Source of the DNA: Camarhynchus parvulus | Taxonomy: Eukaryota; Chordata; Aves; Passeriformes; Thraupidae | Direction of reading: 5' to 3' | Assembly: GCF_901933205.1 (NCBI RefSeq) | Contig: NC_044574.1 | Location: 6,780,733 to 6,844,732, forward strand | DNA length: 64,000 bases | Shown here: positions 1-16,000 of the stretch, one piece after another | Layout of the letters: the number at the start of each line of letters is the position of its first letter | Numbering within the stretch: position 1 is the stretch's first letter | Program-made: the position numbers and the translations under genes | The notes under the pieces: generated by a model | The model's database searches: none | What the model was told of the DNA's origin: nothing | Seen by the model: only the letters and a program-made list of their open reading frames with translations

Positions 1-359
1 AAAGGAGTAATAAATAACATTTTAGAAAAGACTTCGAAATGCCTTTTTCCTTTGATCTGAGTAATTAAAGTCAAGCTGCTGTTCCTGAGCATTTTCTGAT
101 GGAATTACATGAGTTACAGAGCTCTTCATTTGTATCTTATTAAAGCATTATGTGTTATTGATGCTGTCCAAACAATTAGCACCTAAATATGCCCCATATT
201 CTCATAAAGAGCCAGTAGCAGTGTTAATGTTAATGCCCTGGTTAACAGTTTGCTCCCATCCAGAGTCCACCATCGTGCTTGAATGCCATTTAATATCAAT
301 CAGGACTTCACTGATGCCCTTCTGAAGTTGTTCTCATCTGCAATCCTTTAACTGTGCAG
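1..359. other. Unique non-coding DNA
   Basis: I see no gene, recognised repeat or RNA here. The sequence is AT-rich and non-repetitive, with several TAAT cores. It leads without a break into the CpG-rich block on its right and could be part of the same regulatory element. Confidence 0.5.
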
Positions 360-716
360 CGAAGTGAGAAGAAGTCGAGCAATAACATTAAGTAAAAATG
401 GCATCTCTCTTAAGGCAGGATTTTTCCTAAGTTCATTGCAAGTTTTGGTTATAAAAAGGCGAGCGCTTCATGGTGATCGGTCATTTTGACGTTTTTATGG
501 TGTTTTTATTACCCCTGGCTCATTTCCATACTAAAGAGAACATTTGTAACAATACTTGCTCGCTCTGTTATGATTAGGATTGCGCTTTGTTCGCTGTTGC
601 TGCGCCCAGTAATGCTCTTGGCACACGTCCTCCCAGACCCCACGGTGTATTTATTCAAAAGGAAGGAAAAAGAAGTGTCTACTAAAACAATAAACTACTA
701 CCGCTTGCCTTAACGT
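360..716 (+). promoter_or_regulatory. CpG-rich promoter-like block (TATA + initiator)
   Basis: I counted about 14 CpG dinucleotides in some 357 bases, while most unique parts of the window carry only a few per kilobase. A TATA-like box (TATAAAAA, 450-457) is followed directly by GGCGAGCGC. An initiator-like match (TCATTTT, 481-487, candidate +1 at A483) lies 33 bases from the start of the TATA match, which fits the normal core-promoter spacing. The open frame that follows has no ATG at its start and no recognisable protein. This may be the promoter of a non-coding transcript, an enhancer, or only a constrained element that has kept its CpGs. The transcription strand is inferred from the TATA/initiator order. 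Confidence 0.3.
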
Positions 717-1013
717 GGCCACAGCTTCCTTCTGCTGCAGACAATCAGTTAGAAAAGCTGTTGGGTAAACTTGCTCCTTCTTTGCTGAAAAAATAAATAT
801 TCATGAAGCTTACAGCCACTTTTTTTCTGTGCTTTATTATTGGGTTGAAAACTGTGAAGGATTTTAAAGCTAATGATTTAATCAGAGAGATAAGGATGGA
901 GGTCCAGATCCTGGAACCAATAGGAGCTCGGATCTGAAATACTAATGAGGACTTGGGTAAGGGTTTAAAGCAAATTTTGATTTGTATTGTCAATATTAAT
1001 GTTATCCTGCATT

Positions 1014-2084
1014 TAAGGACAGGTTCAACCCAATATTAATTTTATTAACATTGAAAATTAAATACACTAATATATTCCCTAATGCTGTCTGAGACAGGAG
1101 GTGAATGTGAAAAGAGGCGTCATCAATGGTAGGGAGGGGCAATTAAAAAAAGGTAGGGAGTGGTGTCATGTCACCAGATGTTTCCAGGGTCAAGTCAAGT
1201 CAAGGCTTTGGCCACTCCACATGTGTTGGATCCCAGGAGGCAGCTGGAGAACCTGTGGGGGCTTCCTCAGACCCAGGGCAAGCTAGAGCACTCAGTGCCC
1301 ACTGTGAAACAGGCAATTTCTCTTGAGCCCATCACTGCAGAACATCTTTCATTTAAAGTATGTTCATGTCTTGCCTGGCTTGCAAAGACAAGGAAGGATG
1401 TTTTAAAGTTTAGATTCATCTTTTTTCTTAAGTGACTTGGCGAAATTTGCAAAGGAGTAATCATAAGCTTCCTCAAACAGGGAAGAGACACTATGGCACT
1501 TCCCAAAGGTGGTTTGGTTACTAGGTGGAGAAGAAGACCCTCGATGTTGTTTCTTCTTCAACTACAGTCAACAAGATAAGTTGAGTTTGTTACCCAGGTC
1601 CCATGAAACAAAAGGATGAACCTGGCTTTGACAATGAAATACAACGTTGGAAAAAATACAGAAATATGCAGCAACTTGGTGAAGTGTCCATTTATGTTAC
1701 CTTTGCCCAAACCTGGTAGAGATGTCAGCAAATAGAGGAGACTTTCCTTATGCTGCTGTGTTGTGCAGCCTGGGAGGCTGGTGGTCTCCTGAACACTCCC
1801 TGTCTGTAGGAATAGGAAACAAAACCAGTTGATGAGAGGGTAGAGGAGGGCAGGGTGGTGTCTCCTGCTGGTCCAAGACCCAGCTTTCATCACTTGGCTC
1901 CAGCTGCTGTTTGCTGGCCAAAGCCCTGGGCTGCTGGGGAACCTGAGCTGGCCTCTGCCATGGTTCAGTGGGAGCAAAGAGCTCTCCCACTTGACATCAC
2001 AAGAGGAGGGTTTTGATGTTTATCTGGAACTCCCTTCCAAAGTGCATTTGTTGTAGAGGCTGCGTGTAAGGACAGGTTCAACCC
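1014..2084. repeat. 1.05-kb segment flanked by 18-bp direct repeats
   Basis: The 18-mer TAAGGACAGGTTCAACCC occurs exactly at 1014-1031 and at 2067-2084. The DNA between has no recognised transposon ends, no clear poly-A tail beside either copy, and no recognisable protein. Target-site duplications of this length are typical of LINE-mediated insertions, so an old retroposed insert is one reading. A chance match or a diverged duplication is the alternative. Confidence 0.3.
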
Positions 2085-2709
2085 GCTATCACAGAGAAGT
2101 GATAAAACACTTTTCTCTCATTTTGGTTCTTAAGACCTAATACTCCCATATGCCAGAAAAGATTTGTAAGGGGCCATAAAGTCAGCACAGCTCTGTTTGC
2201 ACTTGTTTTTTGGTTCCTTGACAGTGCTGCTGGGGCCTCTGTGCAAACATGACTCTGCAGTCAGCATTTAAAGTGCCAGTCCCTGCAGCATTTGATCTGA
2301 TTTTCCCTCTTTGCTGGAATGGACCCAAAAACCAAAAGCTGGAAAATCACATGGGCAAATCAATGTCAAAATAGCACTTAGAAATAACCAACTCATTAAA
2401 TAATTTTATGATAAAATATGATATATATTGTGTAGGTAAATGGTAACTCTCCATTTCCAGATTATCTTCACACTACACATTTTTGACCACTAAAAATTTC
2501 TACATCCTTGTGAATCATAACAATAATCACTCTCACTGTATAAAAGAGAAATTGAAATACAGATAAATGAAAAGGTCTTTATAGAGCAGGAAGAGTAGAA
2601 ATGTGAACTTGGATGCATGCACCAAATTAATGTCTGTGCAAAGCCATCACCTTCCTCGTTATGTCAGCAGTGCTTGCTTTGATGCTGGGAAATCACTGGA
2701 CATCTGTGG
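2085..2709. other. Unique non-coding DNA
   Basis: No gene, RNA or recognised repeat is visible. The part around 2400-2560 is AT-rich. Confidence 0.5.
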
Positions 2710-2994
2710 TCACTTCTCCCAGGGAACAAGAGACAGGACAAAAGGAAATGGCCTCTGGTTGCACAAGGGGAGGTTTAGATTCAATATTATGAAAAAATTT
2801 TCACAGAAAGGGTGGTCAGGCTTTGGAACAGGCTGCCCAAGGCAGTGATGGATTCACCATCCTTGGAAGTCAAAGACACGTAGATGTGGCACTTGGGGAC
2901 ATGGATTAGTGGTGGCCCTGGCAGTGCTGGATTAATGGTTGAACTCAATGATCTCAGAACTCCTTATCCACCTTAGCAATTCTATGATTCTGTG
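2710..2994 (+). mobile_element. CR1 LINE, 5'-truncated 3' end
   Basis: This is the 3' end of a chicken-repeat-1 non-LTR retrotransposon in plus orientation. Family landmarks appear in order: a 'caggacaaaaggaaatggcc' block, 'ggggaggtttaga', 'cacagaaagggtggtcagg', 'ggaacaggctgccca', 'gatgtggcacttgggg' and 'atgatctcagaact'. The copy ends in the CR1-type repeat 'tctatgattctgtg'. Only the untranslated 3' part survives, as usual for 5'-truncated copies. Substitutions and small indels show that it is old and inactive. The left edge is approximate. Confidence 0.95.
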
Positions 2995-5900
2995 TTTTAC
3001 TGTCTTTCAGAGCATCAGGAGTAGCAAAGCAAGACTAACAACAATTGTACCCCCAAATTAGAGCTGGTGGCAAAATGGGGATACTGGAAGCCCCACTGGG
3101 GAGGCTGTGTCTGAGTTCCAAGCTCAGTTTCTCAGTCAGTGGAAGGCACAGCCAATTTGATACTCTGTTCAGGATCTTCACTTGTCCTTTTTTCTTCCAA
3201 AACATTGTCTAAAATGTGAAACTGTTTCCCCAGGTGCTGGATGAGGCAATCAGAGTGGTTTGGATTAAACTTGGCTTCATGGAAGTCACTGGGATTCCTA
3301 TGCTGGACTTTTTGGGAGGCAAGCTCATTTCCTTTAAGATGCTGGCAGCTTTCTGACAACTGCTGTCATCAGCACTCTGGAATATAATTTTCCCCCTTTA
3401 TTTTCTGGACAAGTATGTACAAGAGTAATGTGAGGGGAAATTTGTACCATCCTGGAGGAACTGTGCAAGATGTGTCAACATCAAACCTTTGTCCTATAGC
3501 TGCTAGAGAAATTCAGTTGTGTGTGGTTCCAACTCATGCATGTCGAGCATTCAGAAGCTTCTAAGACCATGTGTTGTCCTTAAGAAAGTTGGGGGCAACA
3601 TCATGATAAATAATTCACATTTCAACTAGCACTAAAAGGAAATTTTACCAAGCAGGTTCAAATTATTTACTCAACACTGTTAAGTCCCTCCAGGAGTATC
3701 AGGCAACAAATGATAGACAATATTTTGGCAGTAAAGAGAAGTGGTTGCTTCCAACAATTATGGATGACCAGGCTGTCCAGGAAACATGTTTGGATTATTA
3801 ATCTTGATAGTTTTTCATTATTGAGACTGTGGTTGAAGATAGCAGTACAGGGACAAGTATACCAGGTGTGGATCTTTTCTAACTATGTGTTAAATTTTGA
3901 ATGTTTGTCTACTCAGAATTCTAAAAAATGGTCGTGAAAAATATGAATTTCCAAAATCTTCAGTGTGTGTGCCATTAAAAAATAATTTAATATAAAAATA
4001 TGTTCCTGATGCTTTTGTAATTTTACAGAAATCATTAATAGAGTTTACAGAGACAAAACCTATGACTGCTGTATTTAGTGAGGAAGTTACAGTTATTTTA
4101 TTCTGGTTAATATATGTGTCACCAGTGTTGGTCAATAAGGAAATCCATTTTGTTGTTTCCAAGACTGTCAAATATTTGAGCTGTCCCCTGGTAGTATTTT
4201 TAATACTTTCAGTCAATGTCCCAAGGATATTTCACAGTATTTGGAACTCATAAGCCAGATTTTTTTTTAAATTTAGCAGATTAAATGTGTAGCATTGGAG
4301 ACATGTTCTGGTCTTTGCCTCTAGCAATGCCTGTGCAGTATGTAAGGAAGACTAGCCAATAATTCCCATTTTTCCAAGGCAAAATATCAAAACTGGAAGC
4401 ACCTGAATTCTGTGAGTCTGCCTGGGGCCAGCAGCCTGGAGTGCTCTTCTGTCCAAGCTTCCTTTGAAAACTCAATCAGCGTTTCCTTTTAAAACACACC
4501 CAGAGGGTTTGACAACTTTTTATGTGATAATCAGGTGCTTGTGACTCTCACTCGAGGTGTGAGTGAAGGGCTCTGCACATTGCAGCCCTTGCAAATTTTC
4601 CATCCAAAGTCCTCTGAATTGCTCCAAATCGTGACTTTCTGAGCACCATCAGCTGGGCATCCTGAGGTTTTCCCTTGTGTGGGGATGAAAACAAATGCTG
4701 TGGACAGGCAGGGGAAGGAGGCAAGGGACTTTCAAAGGTGCAGGAGAACTGTTCAGGTGACACCCCAGCACCTCCACCTCTGGCAGCCACAGAGGATCCC
4801 CCTGGACCCTCAGCAGAATTGTGTGGTTGGAGATGAGGGGCACTATCCCCTGGGGCTGTCAAATCTCTCAGTCATGCATCCTGGATCACGAATGAAGGCT
4901 GTGCTGCAAGGCTGGAAGAGAAGGGCTGGAAATGGCTTCATCCAACATACCTAAGGCAGGCATGCTGGGCAGAGAGCAAGTTGCCACCACCCATATTTGG
5001 AAGTCTTTCATGGCCATCATCTGCCATCATCTCAAGCCAAGAATCATAAGCATTATAACAAGGAGATATACTTGAGCACAGAGGATTACAGTTTTCTCAA
5101 GGATTGTTGTCATAAACCCCATAGTGGGTAGAGCTTAACATAGTTTACGATAATAACTGAGTATCACATTGCCCACAGCATCAAAAAATGACAGCAAAAT
5201 TCAGCAGCAGGTGGGCAGCTTTAATTATATAGGCTCCAAAGGGAATAAACACTGGGATGGTTTTACTGTCTGTCTGGTATGAGTCAGTCCACAATGACCC
5301 CACTGGTGCGATTTGGTGAGAATAAAGCATCTAACCCATATTTAACCATGCAAAGTTTCTTTATTCCCCCCTCTCCCTGTGAGAGCAGAAAAAACAGGAT
5401 TTGTAGGAGGAACTGGGGGATGTGTTACTGTCAGTGATTTGCACATATCTGAAGCAGGGCAGAAACAGAGGAAGTACCAGAACAGCTGGGACTGCAACAG
5501 ATGTTCTCCAGACAGCTCTGCCTCATGAAGATGTAGTGCAGCAACAGGTCATGTTACTGAAACAGAAAATTTAAAAGAGTGATTTTGCATGCATGAGCAC
5601 TGGCTCCCCAGGCCTGGCAGCATGAGTGACACTGAGCAGGGGAAGGCAGCTGGGACCTCTCTGAAGAGATCATTGTGTCCCTTGCCACCACAGCCTGTTT
5701 TTCCAACACAGAGATACCTCCAGCAGAAATAACCAGACTCCCAGTACGGAAACACAGGAGGAGTGAATGCAAAATCGCCTCAACATTTGTGCAATTTAAG
5801 GGTGGATTCTCAATTTCTTGGTATTTCTGCCTTAGGGTTTTTAGCCTCTTCCTCTGCCTCTCTTCCTGCAGGTCACTGAGCGTGGATTTTCCTTTATACT

Positions 5901-6224
5901 GACCTAGAAAATGAGAGTGGATGCAGGAAATTTGCCAGGAATCTTTGGACATTATTCCCTGCAGTCCCCAGACAGGATGAGCAGGACCTGTTGTGGTGAA
6001 ACCAGGTGGCGATGTCCCAGCTGGAGCTCCAGTGCCACCAAAGCTCCACACCAAACCAAAGCTTCCCAGAGGAGGTCCCAGAACGTGGCCAGGACAGCAC
6101 TGCCCTTGCAGGGTCTGCTGCTTGCATGCTACTGACTTCATCTAGGGAGAAATGGGAGATTTTAGGTGATCTCTGAGGCCAAGAGGCACTGTACCTTCCT
6201 CTTGGGTTTTTGTGATTGAAATGG
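2995..6224. other. Unique DNA, no confirmed gene
   Basis: No recognisable gene or repeat. Short frames occur on both strands. The longest (minus strand, 6141 to 5554, 195 residues) includes a charged stretch bounded by splice-like signals and is discussed as a finding. The rest of that frame is low-information sequence. Confidence 0.45.
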
Positions 6225-6818
6225 CTCCCGGGGTATTAAAAAGTCTTTTTTCTCTTAGCTTCATGACCAAAGAAGTCGAGATTCCTCAGCTCTGGTTTTC
6301 AAGGTTGTTTATTTTCTCTAATCTATTACATTCTTTCTCTGGCCTGCTGAGATCTGTCTGGCAGGTTGGGTTGAAGCACACTGACTGCCCATGGGGTGGT
6401 GTTAGTTTTTTATACCAAGAACTACGTGTACTTTATTTACAATAATTTTCCAATAACTATCACCTATGTTAGACACTCTGTCTCTCTCCTAAACCAATCC
6501 AAAACTGTCACCAGTGCAGCAGAAGATGGAGGACAAGAAGAAAAAGAAGAAGAAGGACAGGACATCCAGATTCCTCCATCTTGCCTCTTGAACCCCCATT
6601 CTAAATCCCCAAAATTCTACTTTTTCACTCTGTGATAAATTAACTATCATTCTACTCAAACTTTTGTGGCTTGCAAATCTTCACACAAAGATGGTAATTT
6701 TTTCCATGGGCTAAAATCGAAGGCAGAGGTGTTTTTGACTCCATGCCAAGGTCTCTGAGCCCCTTGCCAGGATCTCGAGTCATCCAGGGCAGCCAGAGGA
6801 ATGTCCTGGGTTCTGACA
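6225..6818 (-). mobile_element. Probable solo LTR of an avian endogenous retrovirus
   Basis: On the minus strand the block begins TGTCAGAACCCAGGACATTC at 6818, giving the TG start expected of an LTR. AATAAA signals follow at 6437-6432 and 6313-6308, and the 3' edge lies near 6225-6240. Its overall order (a 'gaccccgagatcctg'-like opening, a purine-rich middle, AATAAA near the end) resembles LTRs I know from passerine genomes. That resemblance is recall, not a search. An 11-bp inverted repeat (6523-6533 with 6572-6582) brackets the purine-rich segment. I see no gag, pol or env remnant and no second LTR nearby, so recombination to a solo LTR is likely. No clear target-site duplication was found, and the left edge is uncertain. 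Confidence 0.65.
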
Positions 6819-8456
6819 CTTTCCTTGCCTTCAGATAAAGAGAGTGTCCTAGCTACCAGGTCATAGGGTTTCTTCAGAGATCTCCTGTATTTTCCTTGAA
6901 ACTGAGCTGTTTTGCATCCAGGAATACAATACTGATGAGGTCAGATGGCAAACTGGGAGCACAGAGGGCAATATCTTGTACTATTATTAATTTTTTTTCC
7001 CAAACTGGGCATCATTTATTTCCACAATGAGCAACATCATAAAAAAAGAAACTGGCTCTCTTCACTGTTTCCCTTTGGGTACACAGAACAATTTTCTTAC
7101 CTTCCTGTCTGGTTGCACTATTTTAGTGTGTCCCAAAGGTTTTTCCTATTTAATTATTTTCATTAAAAAACTGAATATTGCCCTCTCACATTTAGTGCTT
7201 TCAATATGTAAAAATTTCTGATTTGTTTCATAGGTATCTTATTTAGCTTTGCCACTATGATGCTCTAAAAAAGCTTCATCAGAAAATGGAAATGGACTCA
7301 ATGGGATATTAAATATATTTAAGTAAACACATTAAGCAAGCATTAAGAAAAGTGAGCACTCTTAACTCGATGAAATGAGACTGCAAGCACACAAGGGCCC
7401 CATAATGGCAGTTTCATTACAAACAGACTCCTGTACACATACTCACATGTTCCAGCTCTCTCTCCTAACATGAGAAAAGTGTGATCTGTCATGTCTTTGT
7501 ATGATATCACTGCTCTGCTGGCATTGAAATATTGTATTTACTGCACCGTGCAGTGCTTGGGACCAAAAACATCGTGGCTCTGAGTGGAAGGGCCTCACTT
7601 TGTTGTGTCTCTCCAAGTTCATCAGGTTCCCATAGAAACCCAGAGCCCACCAAATAACCAAATTTCCTATTTACAAACACATGGGGCAGCCACTGGGGAT
7701 TTCTTAAAATATTTTAATCTCTTTAACCACCCATTTCTGAGAATAATTTCATTCAGCCTTTAGCACACCTCATGCTGTAGAACAGTGCATTTTACCACTG
7801 AAATCCTGTGCAGGAACTGCTGGGAGCTGGAGCAGCCACTCTGGCATGGCAAAGGGCAGCATGGTCATCTCTTGCTGGGAAATTATGCAGACAAATCTAA
7901 CAGAGCAATCCACAGGCATCCTGAGAGTTACTGCTCAAAATCTTTATTGAGGGCTGATGAATAGAAACCACCTCTACAAAATTTAGGGAATGATTTCTGA
8001 GGAAAGGAAAGAGGAGCTGGGATTTCTTTTGCACGTGTTTTCTATATTGCACTCATAATTACTAATTGCTTCCTCATTTGGGATTACAGGCTATTATTTT
8101 AAGCTTCAGAACATCAGTGACATGTAGGGATAGATTGATTGCAAATCTCTATTTTTTCTATTTCTAAATAGGGATTACTTGTAAAACCTGGATATTTTCC
8201 TTACCTGGAAGATTAGGGTAAGGTTACCATTCCAAGCTGTCCTGTATTTCTGGTCCAGACCAGTCCCAAATTGCAATCTCTTTCTGTTCCTGACCTCCTT
8301 TTAGCTTTTACACCTCCCTCCCCTTTGAGATCATCTTTGCAATTGTGCCCAGAGAAGCCCTCTCTCTGCAAAGGAAAAGATATAGAGCTGAAAAGGCAAG
8401 TTGGATTTTAGGAATACATTTTTAAATATTTTCCTGCTGCTCATGGGACCTTGCTG
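6819..8456. other. Unique AT-rich DNA
   Basis: No gene, RNA or recognised element. The interval carries several T-rich runs and ordinary unique sequence up to the inverted repeat next to the following CR1. Confidence 0.5.
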
Positions 8457-8555
8457 GTCCTGTGACCAGCCAAAATTACAGCAATGAAGAATGACCAATG
8501 ACCAGGACTGGTCAAGTCACTGGGTTTCCTTATTGACCAATACTGGTCACAGGAC
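8457..8555. repeat. Inverted repeat with TGACCA/TGGTC cluster
   Basis: GTCCTGTGACCAG (8457-8469) and CTGGTCACAGGAC (8543-8555) form a perfect 13-bp inverted repeat around a 73-base loop. Within the loop GACCAG-GA-CTGGTC (8501-8514) is a second, small hairpin. About six TGACCA/TGGTCA-type motifs fall in 100 bases. The block abuts a CR1 3' end but is not part of the CR1 consensus. Confidence 0.6.
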
Positions 8556-8566
8556 TTCTGTGGGAA

Positions 8567-12800
<4,234 letters not shown>

Positions 12801-13052
12801 AGAATCATAGAGTCATTAAGACTGGGGAAGACCTCTAAGATCATCAAGTCCAACCATTAAGTTAATGCTGCCAAGGCCAGCACTAAACCATGTCCCCAAG
12901 TGCCACATCCATGTGGTCTTTGAGCACTTACAAGGATGGTGACTTTACCACTTTCCTGGGCAGCCTGTTCCAGTGCTTGACAATCTTTCCCATGAGTAAA
13001 TTTTTACTATTATCTAACCTAAATCTCCCCAGGTGCAGCTTGAGGCCAGTTG
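12801..13052 (-). mobile_element. CR1 LINE 3' end, reverse orientation
   Basis: A minus-strand CR1 fragment. It begins with the short tail 'agaatcatagagtcatt', followed by 'gacctctaagatcatcaagt', 'ccaagtgccacatccat' and 'cctgggcagcctgttccagt'. The remains of the 'ttcttcctaatatctaacct' block come next. Only one or two terminal repeat units remain, and the copy is clearly diverged. It lacks all coding sequence. Confidence 0.95.
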
Positions 13053-16000
13053 TATTCCTGATTTAAACTCAATTCAGATTAGACCTTAATAGCCTATACT
13101 TTAATAAGGCATTTAAAGACTGACAACAAAGGAATAATTAAAACATTTCTGGGTGTCTCTTCCAAGCCTTTTCTGTGATTAGAAGTGTGTGGAGATGAGG
13201 CTGAGCACCTTGGGCTGTAACCTAATGTGTTCCAGCTTTGTTCAGGGCATTGGAAAGCTGATGAGTAACAAAAGCATCTTCTGAAACCTGTGATGCACCT
13301 AGCAAACAGAACTCTCCTGAATTATACAAAAAGTAAGTAAATATTCTCAGCACACCACATACAAACCTGATGAGAAGAGTTTTTATTTCTATTTCTCCCC
13401 AAGACATTCCTACAATAATTCTTGTAAGTCTATTTTAGAAATTAGAGCTAAATACCACCTCTTAACCTCCCAGACCTCACCCAGGCAACACCATTCTTTC
13501 CAGTCTTTCTCTAGAAGGACCTTGTCTTCTGAAGACATCTACTGATTAATTTTGACTTAAATGGTACTCTGGGCTACTGGCAGAGTTTTCTATGATGCTG
13601 ATTGACATCAGTCTCCATGGATCTGTCCTGAACCCACGGCAAAGAAGGAATTTGCACTGCCAGCACCCTCCTGCTGCTTGTCCATCCCCTTGTCTTGTGG
13701 ATGAGCTCTGCTGTGAAGTGCTGCAGACCCACCAACATGTGCTTCTCATCAGCAGCAAGGGAAGCTGGGGCTCCTAGGGTCACACTGCATGAGGTAACTG
13801 TTTTAATCAACAAATCCCTGAACACAAGAGAGATGCAGCTGCCTGGCCCATACAGTTGTCCAGCCAGCTCGTGGGAGAACAGCAATTAGCTTGCTGAAAT
13901 ACTAATGAAGAGGTAAAATTGTTGAAGCAATACACAGAGCAAGGCATAAAGGAACTGGTGCTGAGGAGCAAGGGGGATATGGAAGAGGAACCTGACTCAT
14001 TCAAGGCCACTCAGCTTGGGGTGGTGAGTTGTCCACAAGTTCAGGTCAGAGCCAGACAGGGGGAAGAGACTGACCAAGAGTCACCAGGACTGGCCAAGAG
14101 CTTCTGCATTTGCATGCAGAGCTTGGTGCTGGCCTGTCGGGTGCTTTGCCAGGGGTTATTAACACAGCTCTTACATAGAGAGGATTCTGGCCTATTAAAG
14201 TGTCCCAAGAGGATGTTTCATACCACTAATTAATCTCTTCTCACTCCTCATGTCTCACTTCATTCTCCTTTATAATTCCCCATTGGCCTCTGACTCTGGA
14301 AATCTCATTACCACAAACATCATCTCCTGCTCCCTTCAACACTCACATCATTACAGACCCCAACTGTTCCTATAAGGGAAGGAATGGCTCCACATGAACC
14401 TTCTCCTGGGCCTCCCCAGGCATTTTAAGCTGTTCAATTATTTGCCCATCAATTACATGAATTAGTCGTAGCAGTGAAATCAGGACCCACTGTCTGAGGT
14501 GCAAATGAGGCAAATAAACCTCAGTCCTTCCCCCAGAGAACTCACAATCCACCTGCATGTGCAACATGGGCTCTCCAGGGCCTCTTGTTGGAAAAAATAT
14601 CCTTAAAATGGTATAAAAATTAACCACTCATTGAAAGAAAAATGATACTAAGCAGCACAGAAACACATGGAAGGGTGTTAGCTTGGAAGTCCATGAAGAG
14701 TTTCTGTCACTTCAGTTTGTTTGTAGGGAATTTTTTTCATTCTAGCAAGACCTAAGATCTGAGATGATGTGTATTTGAGAAAACATTACTGAACATCTGG
14801 TTGTTAACTGGATATTGAAGGGGTCATCCTGCAGTATCCCCAAAATCCCCTCTGGAGATGTGTTGCACACTCTAAGTACAAGGACTGAATCAACAAACCT
14901 CTTTGTATGGACATATAAAGTGTAACTCACTGGGAACCTGCTCTAACTCCTTAAAACCAGAGGCTGAGGGCAAAGTGGGTGTCTTTCCTCTGCTCTTGGC
15001 GAGCTCCTCAGGGCTGGTGACAGCCACCACAGGCAGAGGGGATATTTTAGTGTCACTAATGGGTCACCCATAGTCCACCCCCAAAGGTGTGGTAACTCAC
15101 ATCTTGGCTGTCTTGCAGGGGCTGTGCTTCAGTCCCTGCTGAGTTGCTGAGCTTCTGAGCTTTGGTCAGGCCTTCCTGTGCATTGCGTCAACTTTTCAAT
15201 TTTATGACCTCACATTGACCAACAAAATATTCTCTGTCCCCCTTCTCCCTCACGTGTCCTGAGGTGTGTGTTGAAAACCAGAAACAGCCAGGCTGAGAAA
15301 CCTTGGCTTTACTGGAGCTCATCCCTGCTCATCTCACTGGGGCTCCAGCAGTGATGAATTCTGACCTTTACATGAAATCCACGGCAGAGCAAGCAAGAGT
15401 GTCTCTGAGTTGCAATTTAAATTTTACACTCAAAGGATGCACATGCATTTTAAACCCACCTTTTCAATTCTTGCAGCTGAACCATTCAGCTGTTGTGCTG
15501 CCACTGAGAATTCAGGCGAGATGTTTGACAGAGGGTGAGGGAGCTGCTCCGCATCATTAGGGAAGGCAGAGGTATGGGATGAGAGTTTGTGACCTCTGAG
15601 AGAAACAACCTGCACCGAGTGCATCAAACAGCAAAATGTTGTCAGGAACGAAGAGGATTAAACCCTTTAAACTGAGCTTGAAACCACATATGCCTAGAAG
15701 TAGAGAAATTCCTTCCTAGCATGTTTTCTCCCTGTATAATTAGTCTTCAAATATGCTTTCTGGAGTGAGTGCATTGTCCCAGTCTAAGGAAGCAAATAGA
15801 ATGATGTAACTGGTTTCTTTCAGTTCCCACTTCAGTGCAACTTCACAATACCCTTGAACTTCAGGGGATTAAGTTCCTGTCTTGGCTGTGGTCCAGTTAC
15901 TGGTCATTGCTATTTGTCGATTACCCTAGCATTCCAGAAAACATTTTATCCCCTTCATTAACTCACAATTGACCAATCACATAAATCAGGTTAAGGACTA

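Noticed and set aside
486..713. 75-residue frame following the TATA-like box
   Set aside because: It begins at TTG, not ATG, and contains no recognisable protein features. The frame is not evidence for a coding gene even if the promoter is real.
1021..1031. GGTTCAACCC as a tRNA T-arm (B box)
   Set aside because: No A box, acceptor stem or cloverleaf can be built around it here or at the second copy near 2074.
3890..4216. 108-residue minus-strand frame as an endogenous viral fragment
   Set aside because: It is Ser/Thr/Asn-rich because of AT-rich DNA. I recognise no viral motif in it.
13919..14233. Plus-strand frame with a donor-like GTG|GTGAGT near 14021
   Set aside because: The frame start looks plausible, but no convincing acceptor lies upstream and no protein family is recognised.
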